This document shows positions 38,627 to 47,382 of a DNA stretch of 64,000 nt, piece by piece. The stretch is from JAWKZG01 sp041396125 (GTDB lineage Bacteria > Pseudomonadota > Gammaproteobacteria > Competibacterales > Competibacteraceae). The position numbers were made by a program, and so were the translations under genes. Each line of letters opens with the position of its first letter. The stretch's first letter is position 1. The notes under the pieces were generated by a model. That model searched no databases and was not told the origin of the DNA. It saw nothing but the letters and a program-made list of their open reading frames with translations. Location: positions 69,817 to 133,816 of the forward strand of contig JAWKZG010000016.1 of assembly GCA_041396125.1 (NCBI GenBank). Reading direction: 5' to 3'.

Positions 38627-38923
38627 TTATCTCATTTCTTTCGCAAAGAAGGCACTTGCCTTTTTTAAAATTTCTTTCTCCATGCGTAAACGTTTGACTT
38701 CCTTACGTAATAATAACAACTCCACGCGCTCATCCACCGTCAAAACCGCACCCCCTTTCGACGCCTCCAGGTGCTGCTTCCAGCGGTATAGCAGATTGCT
38801 GCGAATCCCCAAGGAACGGGCCGCCTCGGCTACGCTATAGCCTTGCTCGGTCACTAAGCCTACCGCCTCTTGCTTGAACTCCGCGCTGTATCTCTTATGC
38901 TGTCGTTTCTGACTCATACACAC
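38627..38923 (-). CDS. IS3-family transposase OrfA (helix-turn-helix)
   Basis: The 98-residue protein has an HTH_Tnp_1 domain (RYSAEFKQEAVGLVTEQGYS, then VAEAARSLGIRSNLLYRWKQ) and a leucine-zipper-like helix (DERVELLLLRKEVKRLRMEKEIL) for multimerisation. A6G at 38660-38666 within EILKKAS is the probable -1 frameshift site joining it to OrfB. Confidence 0.9.
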   Translation of the reverse strand: MCMSQKRQHKRYSAEFKQEAVGLVTEQGYSVAEAARSLGIRSNLLYRWKQHLEASKGGAVLTVDERVELLLLRKEVKRLRMEKEILKKASAFFAKEMR

Positions 38924-39335
38924 CTCGATTCATAACTCAATTATCCTATCTCGATGTGTCAACTTTCAGTAGACCAGAACAAGCGTACTGGATACCTTGA
39001 ACGAGGGGCTTTGGGAAGCGGGCTGAAGAAGCATGTGAAATCTGTGTTTTCCTTAAAATCCCCCCTGGCCCTCCTTTGGAAAAGAGGGGATGGGAGCGCG
39101 TTTTTGATCGCGGCCATTTATGCTGCAGCATTCTGCCTCCCCCTTTGAAAAAGGGGGATTGAGGGGGATTTTTTTGCTATAGGTGAATGGGAGAACATGT
39201 TTATAAAAGGTGTTTTTTTCGACACGTTTTGTGGATATGTCGATGGCTTATACATATACGGTCTAATACGCATAAAATTGCGCCAGTTTTATACCTGTCC
39301 ATTGTTCTCACTCTTTTTGCAGTAGCGGATAAATC

Positions 39336-40932
39336 ATGACCCAAAACGATATCGTACAAAAACTCTGGAACCTGTGTGACGTGCTCAGGGACGACGGCAT
39401 CAATTACAGCGATTACGTCACCGAGCTGGTGTTGCTGCTGTTTATCAAAATGGTGCACGAGGAACACTGAATCCGGCAGCCTCGACCGGCACGCTCTGCC
39501 GGAAGGTTGTCGCTGGAGCGATATCAACGGTAAGTCCGGCCTGAATTTATTGAACGATTACAAACGCATTCTGCTGGCGCTTTCGACCGGCAAAGACGCC
39601 GACGGCAACAGTATCCACGAAGACCCGCTGATCAGCGCCATTTACGCCGATGCCCAGACCCGCCTGCGCGAGCCGCGCCATCTGGAGCAAATGGTTAAAA
39701 CGCTGGATCAGATCGACTGGTTCAGCGCCCAGCAGGACGGTTTGGGTGATCTGTACGAAGGTCTGCTGGAGAAAAACGCCAATGAAACCAAATCCGGTGC
39801 GGGCCAGTATTTCACGCCGCGCGCGCTGATCAACAGCATGGTGCGCTGCATCCAGCCGCAAGCGGGCGAAACAGTGCAGGACCCGGCGGCGGGTACGGCG
39901 GGGTTTCTGATTGCGGCGGATCGCTATATCAAAGATCAGACCGACGATTTATTCGATCTGGATGCCAAACAGCAGGCGTTTCAGAAAAACAAAGCGTTTA
40001 TCGGCGTGGAGCTGGTGCCCGGCACCCGCCGGCTGGCGCTGATGAACTGTCTGTTGCACGGCATGGAAGGCGATGCCGATGGCGTGGTGCATCTGGGCAA
40101 TGCGCTGGGGCAGGCCGGTGCGAGCCTGGCCAAAGCGGATATCATTCTGGCCAATCCGCCCTTCGGCACCGCCAAAGGTGGCGAAGCCAGCATCACCCGC
40201 GACGATCTCACCTATAAAACCAGCAATAAACAACTGGCGTTTTTGCAGCATATTTACCGTAATTTAAAACCCGGTGGCCGCGCTGCTGTGGTATTGCCGG
40301 ATAACGTCTTGTTCGAGGCCGGGGTCGGCACCGAGGTGCGGCGCGATCTGATGCATAAATGCAATTTACATACAATTCTGCGTCTGCCCACCGGCATTTT
40401 TTACGCTCAGGGCGTAAAAACCAATGTATTGTTTTTCACTAAAGGCAGCGTCAAAGATCCAAGGCAGGAAGAAAACTGCACCGAAAACGTCTGGGTCTAT
40501 GATCTACGCACCAATATGCCCAGCTTCGGCAAACGCACGCCTTTTTCTGATAAACACCTGCAACCGTTTGAAGCGGTGTACGGCTCCGACCCCCAAGGCA
40601 ACAGCCCGCGTAGTGAAGGCGAGTGGTCGTTTACAGCAGAAGATACCGAGCAAAATCTCGAAAACAGCCGCTGGCGGGTGTTCAGCCGTGACTATATCCG
40701 CGACAGCAAAGGCGATTCGCTGGATATTTCATGGCTGAAGGACAACGACAGCGTCGATGCCGCCAATCTGCCGGAACCGGACATCCTGGCTGCCGAGGCG
40801 ATGTCCGAATTGACCGAAGCCTTGCGCGAGCTGGACGGGCTGCTGCAGGCTTTGGGCGCGGGCGATCAGGCGACAGTGCAGAAGCAGATGTTGGCGGAGG
40901 TTTTGGGCATGGTGGATGAGGTTAAGGAATGA
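39336..40932 (+). pseudogene. hsdM: Type I DNA methyltransferase subunit M (EcoKI-like, one frameshift)
   Basis: This N6-adenine methyltransferase subunit aligns end to end with EcoKI HsdM (529 residues): QNDIVQKLWNLCDVLRDDGI at the start, AGQYFTPR, DPAAGTAGFLIAADRY (SAM motif I), the catalytic NPPFGTAKGG, TSNKQLAFLQHIY, FYAQGVKTNVLFFTKG and SLDISWLKDNDSVDAANLPEPD. ATG 39336 reads MTQNDIV... as far as a TGA at 39468. An extra base near 39461-39464 (GAGGAACAC) shifts the rest into the next frame; dropping it gives HEENTESGSL or similar. It lies downstream of the duplicated hsdR tail and the IS. Confidence 0.92.
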
Positions 40933-42392
40933 GTGGGGTTGATTTGCCGGCGGGGTGGTGTTTGGCAAAAATTTCTGATGTTGCTGTCAGAGGTTTTCAA
41001 CGAGTTCCGGTTTCCGAAGAGACTTTCATTTACGTTGATATTGGTAGCATAGATCGAGAAAATAAGAAAATAACTGATCCACAGAGACTTAATGGTAGCG
41101 ATGCCCCCAGTCGTGCCAGGAAGGTAATTAATAAAGGCGATGTACTTGTATCCCTGACGCGACCAAACTTGAATGCGGTGGCATTAGTTCCTGATAAATA
41201 TGACAACCAAATTGCCTCAACTGGATTTGAAGTAATCAAACCGGTGGTTGTTGATTCGCGCTATATTTTCGGATTAGTACGTTCAAAAAGCTTCATTGAT
41301 GCGATTTCGGGTAAAGTTCAAGGAGCATTATACCCAGCAGCAAAATCAGCAGATGTGCAAGGGTTCAAGTTCCCACTCCCACCCCTAGCCGAACAAAAAA
41401 TCATTGCCGCCAAACTGGACGAGCTGCTGGCGCAGGTGGACAGCATCAAAACCCGCCTCGACGCCATCCCCAACATCCTCAAACGCTTCCGTCAATCCGT
41501 CCTCGCCGCTGCGGTAAGCGGGAAATTGACGGAGGATTGGCGGGGGAGCCAAGAAGCGCTTGAACCGGTTGAATGTAGGAAAGGAGAGTTTTCTGATCTT
41601 GAGCGAGTATTTGAACGCACAAAAAGCTATGAAATCCCCCAAGAATGGGAATGGTTTCGTTTGGGTGAGCTAGGTTCAATCGCTGGTGGAGGAACACCAA
41701 GAAAGTCCGAGGAAAGCTTTTGGAATGGTGAAATTCCTTGGGTTACTCCAAAGGATATGAAAGTTTCTTATATCGAATCCAGCCAAGTGACCATAACTGA
41801 GGAAGGCGTCTCAAAATCCAGTACTAAGAAAATTGTCCAGAATTCCGTTCTTTTTGTTGTTAGGGGCATGATTTTGGCCCATTCTTTTCCTGTGGCTATC
41901 AACTTAAAAAAAGTTACTATAAATCAAGATATGAAAGCATTATCGCCTTATGCAGGGATTGATAGTAGCTACTTATTGAGGGCTCTACAGGCGCGAAGAA
42001 GTGATTTTGTACATTTAGCTAGCTCATCCACACATGGAACAAAACGACTAGAACCAAAGTACTTTTTGAACATAGCGATTTCAATTCCACCACTTAATGA
42101 ACAAACCGAAATAGTCCGCCGCGTCGAACAACTGTTCGCCTTCGCCGATCAGATCGAGCAACAAGTCAAAAACGCCCAAAGTCGGGTGAACAATTTAACC
42201 CAGTCTATCCTGGCTAAAGCCTTTCGTGGCGAGCTGACCGCCGAGTGGCGGGCAAAAAACCCGGAGCTGATCAGCGGTGAGAATAGCGCCGAGGCCTTGC
42301 TGGCGCGGATCAAGGCCGAGCGTGCGGCGATGCAGCCGGTTAAGCAAAAACGGGCCAGACAGGTGCGGGTCAAACCCAGAAAAGCCGGTTGA
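40929..42392 (+). CDS. hsdS: Type I restriction-modification specificity subunit S
   Basis: This subunit sets the recognition sequence. The 487-residue protein has two variable target-recognition domains (about 5-150 and 215-385). They are separated by the conserved coiled region LPPLAEQKIIAAKLDELLAQ...VLAAAVSGKLTEDWR and followed by a second conserved region IPPLNEQTEIVRRVEQLFAF...ILAKAFRGELTAEWR. The start overlaps the hsdM stop (ATGA). The recognition-domain DNA is visibly more AT-rich than the conserved blocks, as expected for horizontally exchanged specificity modules. Confidence 0.94.
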   Translation: MSGVDLPAGWCLAKISDVAVRGFQRVPVSEETFIYVDIGSIDRENKKITDPQRLNGSDAPSRARKVINKGDVLVSLTRPNLNAVALVPDKYDNQIASTGFEVIKPVVVDSRYIFGLVRSKSFIDAISGKVQGALYPAAKSADVQGFKFPLPPLAEQKIIAAKLDELLAQVDSIKTRLDAIPNILKRFRQSVLAAAVSGKLTEDWRGSQEALEPVECRKGEFSDLERVFERTKSYEIPQEWEWFRLGELGSIAGGGTPRKSEESFWNGEIPWVTPKDMKVSYIESSQVTITEEGVSKSSTKKIVQNSVLFVVRGMILAHSFPVAINLKKVTINQDMKALSPYAGIDSSYLLRALQARRSDFVHLASSSTHGTKRLEPKYFLNIAISIPPLNEQTEIVRRVEQLFAFADQIEQQVKNAQSRVNNLTQSILAKAFRGELTAEWRAKNPELISGENSAEALLARIKAERAAMQPVKQKRARQVRVKPRKAG

Positions 42393-42393
42393 A

Positions 42394-42578
42394 CCCGTTC
42401 CGACCCCGGATGCCGTTTCACTCTATCCGGGCTACCTGTTGCTCATTCTTACATCAGCGTTTTAGTCATCCCCGCACAGGCCCGCGCAGGCGGAAATCCA
42501 GAGAGCCGAGGCGCGATACTGACCGTTCCTAACCCGGATGCCGTTTCACTTTATCCGAGCTGCTTGTCGCTTCTTATG
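42394..42578. repeat. Pair of REP-like palindromic repeats with a dispersed element between
   Basis: Two ~57-bp near-copies at 42394-42451 and 42522-42578 each contain CCCGGAT-gccgtttcact-nn-ATCCGGG type hairpins (the second has one mismatch). Between them, about 42464-42502 resembles the widespread element 'GTCAT-CCCGC..CAGGCGG-AATCCAGAG'. No gene is visible here. The pair could form transcript-end hairpins after hsdS. Confidence 0.65.
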
Positions 42579-42583
42579 TTGTA

Positions 42584-42650
42584 AAAATAGATATTATTAT
42601 ATCCAATAATGCGTTTTAAAAGTTATTTTAGATATAATAGTATCTATTTT
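42584..42650. promoter_or_regulatory. Large inverted repeat, putative hipBA operator
   Basis: A 20-bp arm at 42584-42603 (AAAATAGATATTATTATATC) matches the reverse complement of 42631-42650 at 19 of 20 positions, with a 27-bp centre. It sits 20-86 bp before hipB in an AT-rich promoter. HipB-type antitoxins repress their operon through paired dyads, so this is the likely operator. Confidence 0.6.
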
Positions 42651-42669
42651 TAGGTGGGAAGATTCAGCT

Positions 42670-42948
42670 ATGCAACGCTTATCACTTCTGTCTGCTGCGG
42701 AGGTACAACAACAGCTGGCAGATGCTGTGCGACGCAAACGCAAGCAGATGAAGCTGTCCCGTGCTGCGCTGGCTGAGAAGAGCACAGTGCCAGCTCCTAC
42801 TATCAAGAAATTCGAAACCACCGGGCAGATTTCGCTGCGCCAGTTTATTCTTCTGTGGCAATGCGTGGATGAGCTGGAGCGTTTAGCCGCCCTGTGCAAA
42901 CCGCAACCCGCTAAACCGCGCAGCATTGATGAGGTGTTGGGCTTATGA
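42670..42948 (+). CDS. HipB-like antitoxin (XRE helix-turn-helix)
   Basis: This 92-residue Xre-type DNA-binding protein has a helix-turn-helix at about 18-60 (VRRKRKQMKLSRAALAEKS). It overlaps the next gene (hipA-like) by 4 bases. In characterised hipBA modules HipB neutralises the HipA kinase and represses the operon. The inverted repeat at 42584-42650 is the probable target. Confidence 0.85.
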   Translation: MQRLSLLSAAEVQQQLADAVRRKRKQMKLSRAALAEKSTVPAPTIKKFETTGQISLRQFILLWQCVDELERLAALCKPQPAKPRSIDEVLGL

Positions 42949-44230
42949 GCGTTTTTAGCCCGGTCAGGAAACTGACGGTCTTTCGCTGTCTGAGCAGTGG
43001 TGAGCGTGTGCCCGTAGGTGTCCTGGCACAGAACACGCAGGCGGTGTTTTTTCAATATTCTGCAGACTATTTACAACGCTATTCTACTTTATCGCCTTTT
43101 ACGCTGACGTTTGATAACAGCCTGCAGCAGGCGCCGAAAACGCCTCATGCTGGCTTACATGGGGTGTTTGCCGATTCTCTGCCCGATGGTTGGGGTTTGT
43201 TGCTGATGGATCGTGTGTTTCGCCAACAAGGCATTCTGCCGCAGCAACTGACAGGTATGGACCGGTTAGCTTATGTCGGCAACCGCGGCATAGGTGCATT
43301 GGACTATGAACCCGTATCTGGCTATTTGCCAACAGCGGATGAAAGTCTGATCGATATCGCTGAGCTGGGCATGCAGGCGCAAGCTCTGTTTGATGGACAA
43401 ACCACCGACGTGCTGGCCCAATTAGCCAATGCTGGCAGTTCCGGCGGAGCCAGACCCAAAGCGCAGGTGTACCTGCGTCCGGGCGATCTGAAAAATGCCA
43501 GTACGCAACCACAGTCTGGCCTGGAACCCTGGTTGGTAAAATTTACCACCGCCTCGGTGGCCTTGGGTCATGAAGAAAGCCTGTGTGAAGCGGCTTATCT
43601 AGTGTTGGCAGCCAGGGCGGGTATCGATGTGCCGGAGTGGCAACTGATACCAGCCCCCAAGCTTCTGGAGCAAAACACTGGTTGGCACTGAAGCGCTTTG
43701 ATTGTTCACCAGAAGGTGGACGTTACCACCTGCACAGTCTTTGTGGCTTGCTGGATGCAGACTTTAGGATGCCATCCATGGATTATGAAGATCTCATAAA
43801 AGCCAGCAGTCTATTGTGCAAAAGTCCAGCTGCCGGGCAGGCGCAATTCCGTCGAGCGGTGTTCAATCTGTTGGCACTGAACCAGGATGATCACACCAAA
43901 AACTGGGCTTTCCTGCAGGATGATAGAGGGAGCTGGCGACCCGCGCCTTTTTACGATGTCACTTTCAGCCCCAGTCCGCATGGCGAACACAGCACGTCAT
44001 TTGCAGGTTTCGGCAAGGCTCCGCCATTGAAAGCGATGCAACGACTGGCCCGGCAGGCCAATTTTGCCGATTGGCAGGAGGCGCAACAGGTGATCCAGGA
44101 TGTAGTGGATGCCATCAGTCATTGGCGAGAGACCGCTGCTGATTTGGGTGTAAGCAAAGCAACCCGACAGCTGATTGGTAAACAGCTGGACAGTACTTAC
44201 CGTCAGAATCAGGGGTTACTGGGTAAATAA
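42945..44230 (+). pseudogene. HipA-like serine/threonine kinase toxin (one frameshift)
   Basis: The whole is about 428 codons, the normal HipA length. The N-terminal part (to 43691) has GVLAQNTQAVFFQY and the P-loop-like SSGGARPKA. The C-terminal part has WLALKRFD, NQDDHTKNWAFL (catalytic loop) and PAPFYDVTFSP (metal-binding Asp). Coding crosses frames at the C5 run 43654-43658; six C's would join PAPQASGAKHWLALKRFD. The kinase may therefore be intact in the organism and broken only by a homopolymer miscall. It is translationally coupled to the antitoxin gene. Confidence 0.85.
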
Positions 44231-44479
44231 TTTGATTCTTTGTTCGGTTGACTCGTCAAAGCCAAACCTCAAGGCTGGTAAGCATGTCCCGAAATGGTGC
44301 TTCCTGATTTCATAAAGCCTTGTTTTGGTGCATTTAGTTTTGCTGCTTGCTGACAGTAAAAAACGATAATAGTTAATTATATTAATGCTATACGCTGTTT
44401 TTCATGCGCTGGCATCAGTATTGCTGACTCTCAGGTGTCCGCACTCTTGGTATTGTCAGGACAACACAATTTGAACCAA

Positions 44480-44580
44480 TAGAGCGCTAGGGTTCCGGTT
44501 GCCAATGGCAATGTCTGGTCCGAGAGCACTCGACCTTTCAGTGAAGGGTTACACGGCGGGATAAAAGCCCGGGAGACTTT
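44480..44580 (+). ncRNA. Guanidine-I (ykkC) riboswitch
   Basis: The strictly conserved ykkC blocks are visible in order: CTAGGGTTCCG (44487-44497), TCTGGTCCGAGAG (about 44514-44526), ACACGGCGGGATAAAAGCCCGGGAGA (44551-44576), with variable helices between. This class senses free guanidinium and usually switches on guanidine carboxylase or exporters. It lies about 60 bp before the start of the ABC transporter-carboxylase operon, on the same strand. Downstream, GAGTGCTC (44596-44603) is perfectly complementary to GAGCACTC (44524-44531) in the aptamer, a possible switching arm. Confidence 0.93.
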
Positions 44581-44639
44581 TTTGGCATAGGCCAAGAGTG
44601 CTCCACACGTAACCGGCTTCAACCAACTGAGAGGTTCGC

Positions 44640-45695
44640 ATGACGCGATTTACCCTACTGCTGCTCACCCTGGTTCTTTCCTCTACGGTTTTTTCTCCCT
44701 CTGCGCTGGCGCGCGACAGTTTCAAAATCTGCTGGTCGATTTATGTTGGCTGGATGCCCTGGGCGTTTGGTGCCGAGCAAGGCATCGTCAAAAAATGGGC
44801 TGATAAATACGATATCGAAATCGACGTGGTGCAGATCAACGATTACATCGAATCCATCAATCAATACAGCGTGGGCGGATTTGACGCCTGCACCATGACC
44901 AATATGGATGCGCTGACCATTCCCGCTGCCGGTGGTGTGGACAGCACCGCGCTGGTGGTGGGCGATTTTTCCAATGGCAACGATGGCGTGGTGCTGAAAG
45001 GCCAGGACACGCTGGCGGCGATCAAGGGACAGACCGTCAATCTGGTGGAGCTCAGCGTGTCGCATTATTTACTGGCGCGCGGGCTGGATACAGTAGGTCT
45101 GAGCGAAGCCGATCTGCAGGTCGTGAACACTTCGGATGCGGATATGGTGGCGGTTTACGGCACCGATGAAGTCACTGCGGTAGTGACCTGGAATCCGCTG
45201 CTGAGCGAAATCACCGCCATGCCGGATAGCCATCTGGTATTTGATTCGTCGCAGATTCCCGGTGAGATCATCGATCTGCTGATCATCAATACGGAAACTC
45301 TGGCGGCCAATCCGGCGCTGGGCAAGGCGCTGACCGGTGCCTGGTATGAAATCATGGCGCTGATGAGCGGCGAGAGCGAGGCTTCTATGGCAGCGCGCAG
45401 CTATATGGCGCAGGCGTCCGGCACTGATCTGGCCGGTTATGATGCACAACTGGCCAGCACCGAGATGTTTTATACCCCGGCAGCCGCGCTGGCACTGACC
45501 AATAGCCCGCAACTGGTGCAGACCATGCAGCATGTCGCCGAATTTTCCTTTGCTCATGGGCTGCTCGGCGAAGGCGCACCGGACGCCGGTTTTATCGGCA
45601 TCGAAATGCCCGCCGGCACCTACGGCGATCAGTCCAATATCAAACTGCGTTTTAACCCTGACTATATGCAGATGGCCGCCGACGGCGCGCTCTAA
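44640..45695 (+). CDS. ABC transporter substrate-binding protein (guanidine/urea-carboxylase region type)
   Basis: The 351-residue periplasmic binding protein has a signal peptide cleaved after SALA. The NMT1/SsuA-like fold fits the group found beside urea/guanidine carboxylases (FKICWSIYVGWMPWAFG, MTNMDALTIPAAGGVDSTALVVGD, VTWNPLLSEI). GAGAGG lies upstream. It is the first gene after the guanidine-I riboswitch, followed by permease, ATPase, two DUF1989 proteins and the carboxylase. The ligand is inferred to be guanidine or a related compound. Confidence 0.85.
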   Translation: MTRFTLLLLTLVLSSTVFSPSALARDSFKICWSIYVGWMPWAFGAEQGIVKKWADKYDIEIDVVQINDYIESINQYSVGGFDACTMTNMDALTIPAAGGVDSTALVVGDFSNGNDGVVLKGQDTLAAIKGQTVNLVELSVSHYLLARGLDTVGLSEADLQVVNTSDADMVAVYGTDEVTAVVTWNPLLSEITAMPDSHLVFDSSQIPGEIIDLLIINTETLAANPALGKALTGAWYEIMALMSGESEASMAARSYMAQASGTDLAGYDAQLASTEMFYTPAAALALTNSPQLVQTMQHVAEFSFAHGLLGEGAPDAGFIGIEMPAGTYGDQSNIKLRFNPDYMQMAADGAL

Positions 45696-45731
45696 GTTGA
45701 TAGTCCCGATTACCAGCAGCCCGACAATATT

Positions 45732-46553
45732 ATGAAACGCCTGCTGAACCTGCGTCCGAGCCGGCCGCTGCAGCTGCTGCTGGGATTGCTTCCGTTTGCG
45801 CTGCTGATCGTGCTGTATATGCTCGGTTCCGAGGCACGGCTGGAGGCCAATCCCAACGACAAACTGCTGCCGAGTTTCGGCCAGATTGGCGATGCTTTGC
45901 AGCGACTGGCTTTGCAGCCGAGCAAACGCAGCGGCGATTATCTGTTCTGGGTTGATACCGCCAGCAGCCTGACCCGGCTCGGGCTGGGGGTGCTGATAGC
46001 TGCGCTGCTCGGTCTGCTGCTTGGTCTGCTAACCGGCGCGCTGCCGTTATTCGCGGCTAATCTGTCGCCGTTGCTGACGGTTGTTTCGCTGGTGCCGCCG
46101 CTGGCCCTGCTGCCCATTCTGTTTATTGTGTTTGGTTTGGGTGAGTTGTCCAAGGTGGCGCTGATCGCAATCGGGATCACACCGTTTATCGCCCGCGATA
46201 TTCAGCGCCGGGCGCAGGAAATTCCGGCCGAACAGCTGATCAAGGCGCAAACCCTGGGCGGTAATACGGCGCAGATTCTGATCCGGGTGCTGCTGCCGCA
46301 ATTGCTGCCGAAACTGATCGATGCGATACGTCTGTCGCTCGGCACCGGCTGGCTGTTTCTGATCGCTGCCGAAGCGATTGCCGCCACCGATGGTCTGGGC
46401 TACCGCATTTTCCTGGTGCGGCGCTATATGTCGATGGATGTGATTCTGCCGTATGTGGCCTGGATCACGCTGCTGGCGTTTGTGCTGGATATCGCGCTGG
46501 CCTGGCTGAACCGGCGACTTTTCCCCTGGCATGCACCCGGTGCGCAAACATGA
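45732..46553 (+). CDS. ABC transporter permease of the guanidine operon
   Basis: The 273-residue inner-membrane protein of the BPD_transp_1 type has about six helices and an EAA-like loop (AQTLGGNTAQILIRVLLPQLLPKLIDAIRLSLGTGW). It resembles taurine/nitrate-type permeases. The stop overlaps the ATPase start by 4 bases, indicating translational coupling. Confidence 0.87.
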   Translation: MKRLLNLRPSRPLQLLLGLLPFALLIVLYMLGSEARLEANPNDKLLPSFGQIGDALQRLALQPSKRSGDYLFWVDTASSLTRLGLGVLIAALLGLLLGLLTGALPLFAANLSPLLTVVSLVPPLALLPILFIVFGLGELSKVALIAIGITPFIARDIQRRAQEIPAEQLIKAQTLGGNTAQILIRVLLPQLLPKLIDAIRLSLGTGWLFLIAAEAIAATDGLGYRIFLVRRYMSMDVILPYVAWITLLAFVLDIALAWLNRRLFPWHAPGAQT

Positions 46554-47364
46554 TCAAAGCCCGCAATCTGTGGAAAAAATACGGTGATAACGTGGTGCTG
46601 GAGCGGGTCAATGCCCAGGTCGAGGAGGGCGAGTTCATCACCCTGGTCGGCGCGTCCGGGTGTGGCAAAAGTACCTTTCTGAAACTGCTGCTGGGCATCG
46701 AAACACCGACCAGTGGCGAGCTGCTGCTCGATGGCCGGCGGGTGCGGGATGAGCCAGGCCCGGATCGCGGCATAGTGTTTCAGCAGTATTCGGTGTTCCC
46801 GCATATGACGGTGCTGGAAAACGTGGTTGCGGCCCGTGCCTTTCAGCGGCGCGGTATCAGCGGCTATTTATTCGGCAGCGCCCGCCAGAACGCCTTGCAG
46901 GAGGCGCGCACACTGCTTGATCAGGTCGGTCTGAGCCATGCCTTGCAGCGTTATCCGCATGAACTGTCGGGCGGTATGCGACAACGGCTGGCGATTGCCC
47001 AGGCGCTGCTCGGCAAGCCGCGTATTCTGCTGCTGGATGAACCGTTCGGTGCGCTGGACCCCGGTATTCGGGCCGATATGCACGGTCTGCTGCGCGCGCT
47101 CTGGCAGGAATACAAGCTCACGGTATTTATGGTGACGCACGATCTGAAAGAAGGTTTTTATCTGGGCACCCGGCTGTGGGTGTTCGACAAGCTGCGGCAT
47201 GATCCGCAAGCCCCGAGGCTTACGGTGCCAGCATTACCTACGATCTGCCGGTCGGACGGCTGGATCGCGCCACGTATCAGGTGATTGATGACGATTTGCG
47301 GCCGCCGCCTGCGCCCATAGCAGCGGCGGACAGTTTATCTGCCCATTCACCTTCCAACAGCTAA
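46550..47364 (+). CDS. ABC transporter ATP-binding protein of the guanidine operon (C-terminal frameshift)
   Basis: The nucleotide-binding subunit has Walker A GASGCGKSTFL, the signature LSGGMRQRLAIAQAL, Walker B ILLLDEPFGALD and H-loop VTHDLKEGF, so the ATPase core is complete. As written, the frame ends at 47284 in an unrelated tail. At the CCCC run 47211-47214 one extra C would give PEAYGASITYDLPVGRLDRATYQVIDDD, continuing to TAA 47362-47364 just before the next gene. I take 47364 as the true end and the shorter product as a frameshift artefact or mutation. Confidence 0.87.
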
Positions 47365-47382
47365 ACACGTACTTAAAAGACC

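Larger units (their letters stand above)
37750..38981 (-). mobile_element. IS3-family insertion sequence, 1,232 bp
   Basis: The ends are imperfect inverted repeats: left TGTACTGGTCAAGC...TGACAC and right (reversed) TGTTCTGGTCTACT...TGACAC, giving TGT...ACA termini. A 3-bp target duplication AGC flanks it (37747-37749 and 38982-38984); removing the element restores the hsdR-like sequence TTGGATAGCGTACTGG. It has two overlapping-phase reading frames (OrfA and OrfB) with an A6G slippery run, as in IS3-family elements. Its genes run opposite to the hsd genes. Confidence 0.93.
37599..39216. repeat. Tandem duplication of hsdR 3' end, copy 2 (interrupted by IS)
   Basis: The second copy restarts at CTGGACGCCTATG (37599), carries the HsdR C-terminal coding sequence with several substitutions, is interrupted by the IS at 37750-38981, and resumes with GTACTGG...TTGAACGAGG and the same 3' flank to about 39216. 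The two copies differ at scattered bases (for example CAGGGCGG versus CGGGGTGG), so the duplication is older than the IS insertion or has drifted. It carries no complete gene of its own; the first half reads as an orphan HsdR tail. Confidence 0.85.

Noticed and set aside
44480..44580. Reading the leader as a TPP or cobalamin riboswitch
   Set aside because: The CTAGGGTTCCG...CTGGTCCGAGAG...CGGGATAAAAGCCCGGGAGA order is diagnostic for guanidine-I; thi-box and B12-box signatures are absent.
46550..47284. Accepting the ATPase as ending at 47284
   Set aside because: The last residues have no family character, whereas a one-base change at CCCC gives a family-like tail ending just before the next gene.
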